From: Oscillospiraceae bacterium | GTDB taxonomy: Bacteria > Bacillota > Clostridia > Oscillospirales > Ruminococcaceae | Length of the DNA stretch: 14,693 nt | Direction: 5' to 3' | Assembly: GCA_016296485.1 (NCBI GenBank) | Contig: JAEDJF010000031.1 | Coordinates: 1 to 14,693, forward strand | Part shown: one piece after another, positions 13,499 through 14,693 of the stretch | Numbering within the stretch: position 1 is the first letter of the stretch | How the letters are laid out: the number at the start of each line of letters is the position of its first letter | Program-made: the position numbers and the translations under genes | The notes under the pieces: model-generated | The model's database searches: none | The model's input: only the letters and a program-made list of their open reading frames with translations | Told to the model about the DNA's origin: nothing

Positions 13499-13545
13499 TT
13501 ACAAAAAAGAAGTGTAGAAACACATTAATTGTAAGGAGTGTAATT

Positions 13546-14693
13546 ATGAAAAAACTTCTCGCACTGCTTCTCGCTCTTGTTATGGTTCTCTCCTTCGCCG
13601 CTTGCAACCAGCCCGAAGAACCCGATGTACCTAACAACAGCGAATCCGAACCCGAACCCGATAACACCGACGAGCCTGTATTTGAGGCTGTTCACGTCGA
13701 GCGTGACGATTGGGCTGACGACGTCAAAGCCGCTGTCAATGACTTCATGGACATGTACGGCAAAGCTTCCGAGAACTATGCTGAAGGCGAGTCCTACGTA
13801 GTTTTCGACTTTGATAACACCTGCTCCATCTTCGACGTTGAAGAGCAGCTCGCTGCTTATCAGCTCAGAACCATGACCTTCGCATTCACCCCCGAAGAGC
13901 TCCCCGACATCCTCAAAGAAGGCATCGGCGACCTCAACGAAGTCCGTGAAAACGACTATTCTGAGCCCTCCTCCTACCAGGCATGGATCAACGACATCGT
14001 AAAAGCATACACCTACCTTTACAACACCTATGGTCCTTTCACTGCCGCAGGTCTTGACGAAGCAAAACAGGCTGAAGTTCAGGCTGATCCTCAGTGGGCT
14101 GAGTTCGCAACCAAGATGCGCGCAATGTACCTCTTCGTAGGCGATATGGAATCTGCTTCCGTTTCCTATCCTTGGGTACTTTATTGGTTCACCGGCATGA
14201 CCGAGCAGGAAGTTTATGACCTTGCATATGCTTCCCATACCAAATACTCTGCTGTTGAGTCCGTTTACACCACTTGGACTTCTCCTGAAGAGATCGAGTC
14301 CGAAGTCGGCGTAGTATCTGTTGAATTCACCGATGGTACCTGCGTATCCGAGAACATCAAAGAGCTCTGGAAAACTCTTGACGAGAACGGCATCGATGTT
14401 TGGGTATGCTCCGCTTCCGCTACCGATCCTATCCGCGCTGCTATCGATGCTTGGGGTCTCCATGACTACCTCACCGGTATGCTCGCTATGACCAACGTTG
14501 TTGGCGAAGACGGCAAATACGTACACAAATATGACTACGAAACCGGTTGCGGCTGGCTCAACGACGGCAACGGCGGCTGGGTACGCGACGATGCTCCCAT
14601 CAAAGCACAGACCCAGGGCGTAGGCAAAGTTACTGCAGTTGTTAACGCCATTGTTCCTAAATACAACGGCGTAGGTCCTCTTGCTGGTTTCAT
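13546..14693 (+). CDS. HAD-superfamily phosphatase lipoprotein (partial, runs off window end)
   Basis: At least 382 residues; no stop before the window ends. A signal MKKLLALLLALVMVLSFAAC gives a lipidated Cys20, followed by an acidic Pro/Glu/Asp/Asn linker (about 21-45). HAD motif I is VVFDFDNTC (85-93), with Asp88 as nucleophile and Asp90 as acid/base. A large helical cap of about 190 residues precedes motif II, VWVCSAS (285-291, Ser289); Lys361 in GKVTAV is the likely motif III. Motif IV (the expected GDS.xD) would begin just past the end. The cap and extracytoplasmic location recall phosphorylcholine-phosphatase-like and acid-phosphatase lipoproteins, but the substrate cannot be read. Codons avoid GCG, CCG, ACG and TCG almost completely, as in the GAPDH gene and unlike other neighbours, suggesting high expression. 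Confidence 0.88.
   Translation, partial: MKKLLALLLALVMVLSFAACNQPEEPDVPNNSESEPEPDNTDEPVFEAVHVERDDWADDVKAAVNDFMDMYGKASENYAEGESYVVFDFDNTCSIFDVEEQLAAYQLRTMTFAFTPEELPDILKEGIGDLNEVRENDYSEPSSYQAWINDIVKAYTYLYNTYGPFTAAGLDEAKQAEVQADPQWAEFATKMRAMYLFVGDMESASVSYPWVLYWFTGMTEQEVYDLAYASHTKYSAVESVYTTWTSPEEIESEVGVVSVEFTDGTCVSENIKELWKTLDENGIDVWVCSASATDPIRAAIDAWGLHDYLTGMLAMTNVVGEDGKYVHKYDYETGCGWLNDGNGGWVRDDAPIKAQTQGVGKVTAVVNAIVPKYNGVGPLAGF

Noticed and set aside
13525..14526. 333-codon open frame on the minus strand
   Set aside because: Antisense to the HAD lipoprotein, whose signal peptide, motifs, promoter and ribosome binding site are all convincing; the mirror frame has none.

Overview
The window is chromosomal DNA of about 50-55% GC that looks like a Bacillota genome of class Clostridia (an Oscillospiraceae/Ruminococcaceae-like gut or anaerobic lineage is my inference). 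Reasons: strong AGGAGG-type ribosome binding sites, sigma-A promoters with 17-bp spacers, several TTG/GTG starts, lipoprotein signals with a lipobox, a MsmX/UgpC-type ATPase with a clostridial-style N-terminal insertion, and an ECF transporter under a cobalamin riboswitch. No phage, IS, integron or CRISPR signature was seen.

Layout. 1-88: tRNA-Ser(CGA) on the minus strand, with a promoter divergent from 259-1596 (CNNM/CBS/CorC-type membrane protein). 1705-2211: a flavodoxin-fold protein, convergent across a shared terminator with 2260-3039, a soluble histidine-kinase-like ATPase that lacks the phospho-acceptor His. 3243-4253: glyceraldehyde-3-phosphate dehydrogenase. 4469-5623: a shared sugar-ABC ATPase behind a structured leader, followed by a 57-residue two-helix membrane protein (5636-5809).

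5864-10026 (minus strand) is the most informative unit. A consensus promoter, a full cobalamin riboswitch and an intrinsic terminator precede four genes: a DUF4430 (transcobalamin C-domain-like) lipoprotein, an ECF T component, a fused double-ABC ECF ATPase and an S component. Read together this is a B12-repressed cobalamin (or corrinoid) uptake system with an extra surface lipoprotein that ECF transporters do not normally need.

10046-11460 (minus strand) is a three-gene unit of small membrane proteins: zinc ribbon plus CD225/dispanin-like, zinc ribbon plus DUF4234, and DUF2752. 11714-13273 is an orphan oligopeptide-type binding lipoprotein. 13546 to the window end is a lipoprotein of the HAD phosphatase superfamily with a strong promoter and strongly biased codons, cut off by the window just before its last catalytic motif.

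The only gene-free stretch over 300 bases is 9696-10045, which is filled by the B12 riboswitch leader. All family assignments are from reading motifs by eye; no database search was run.
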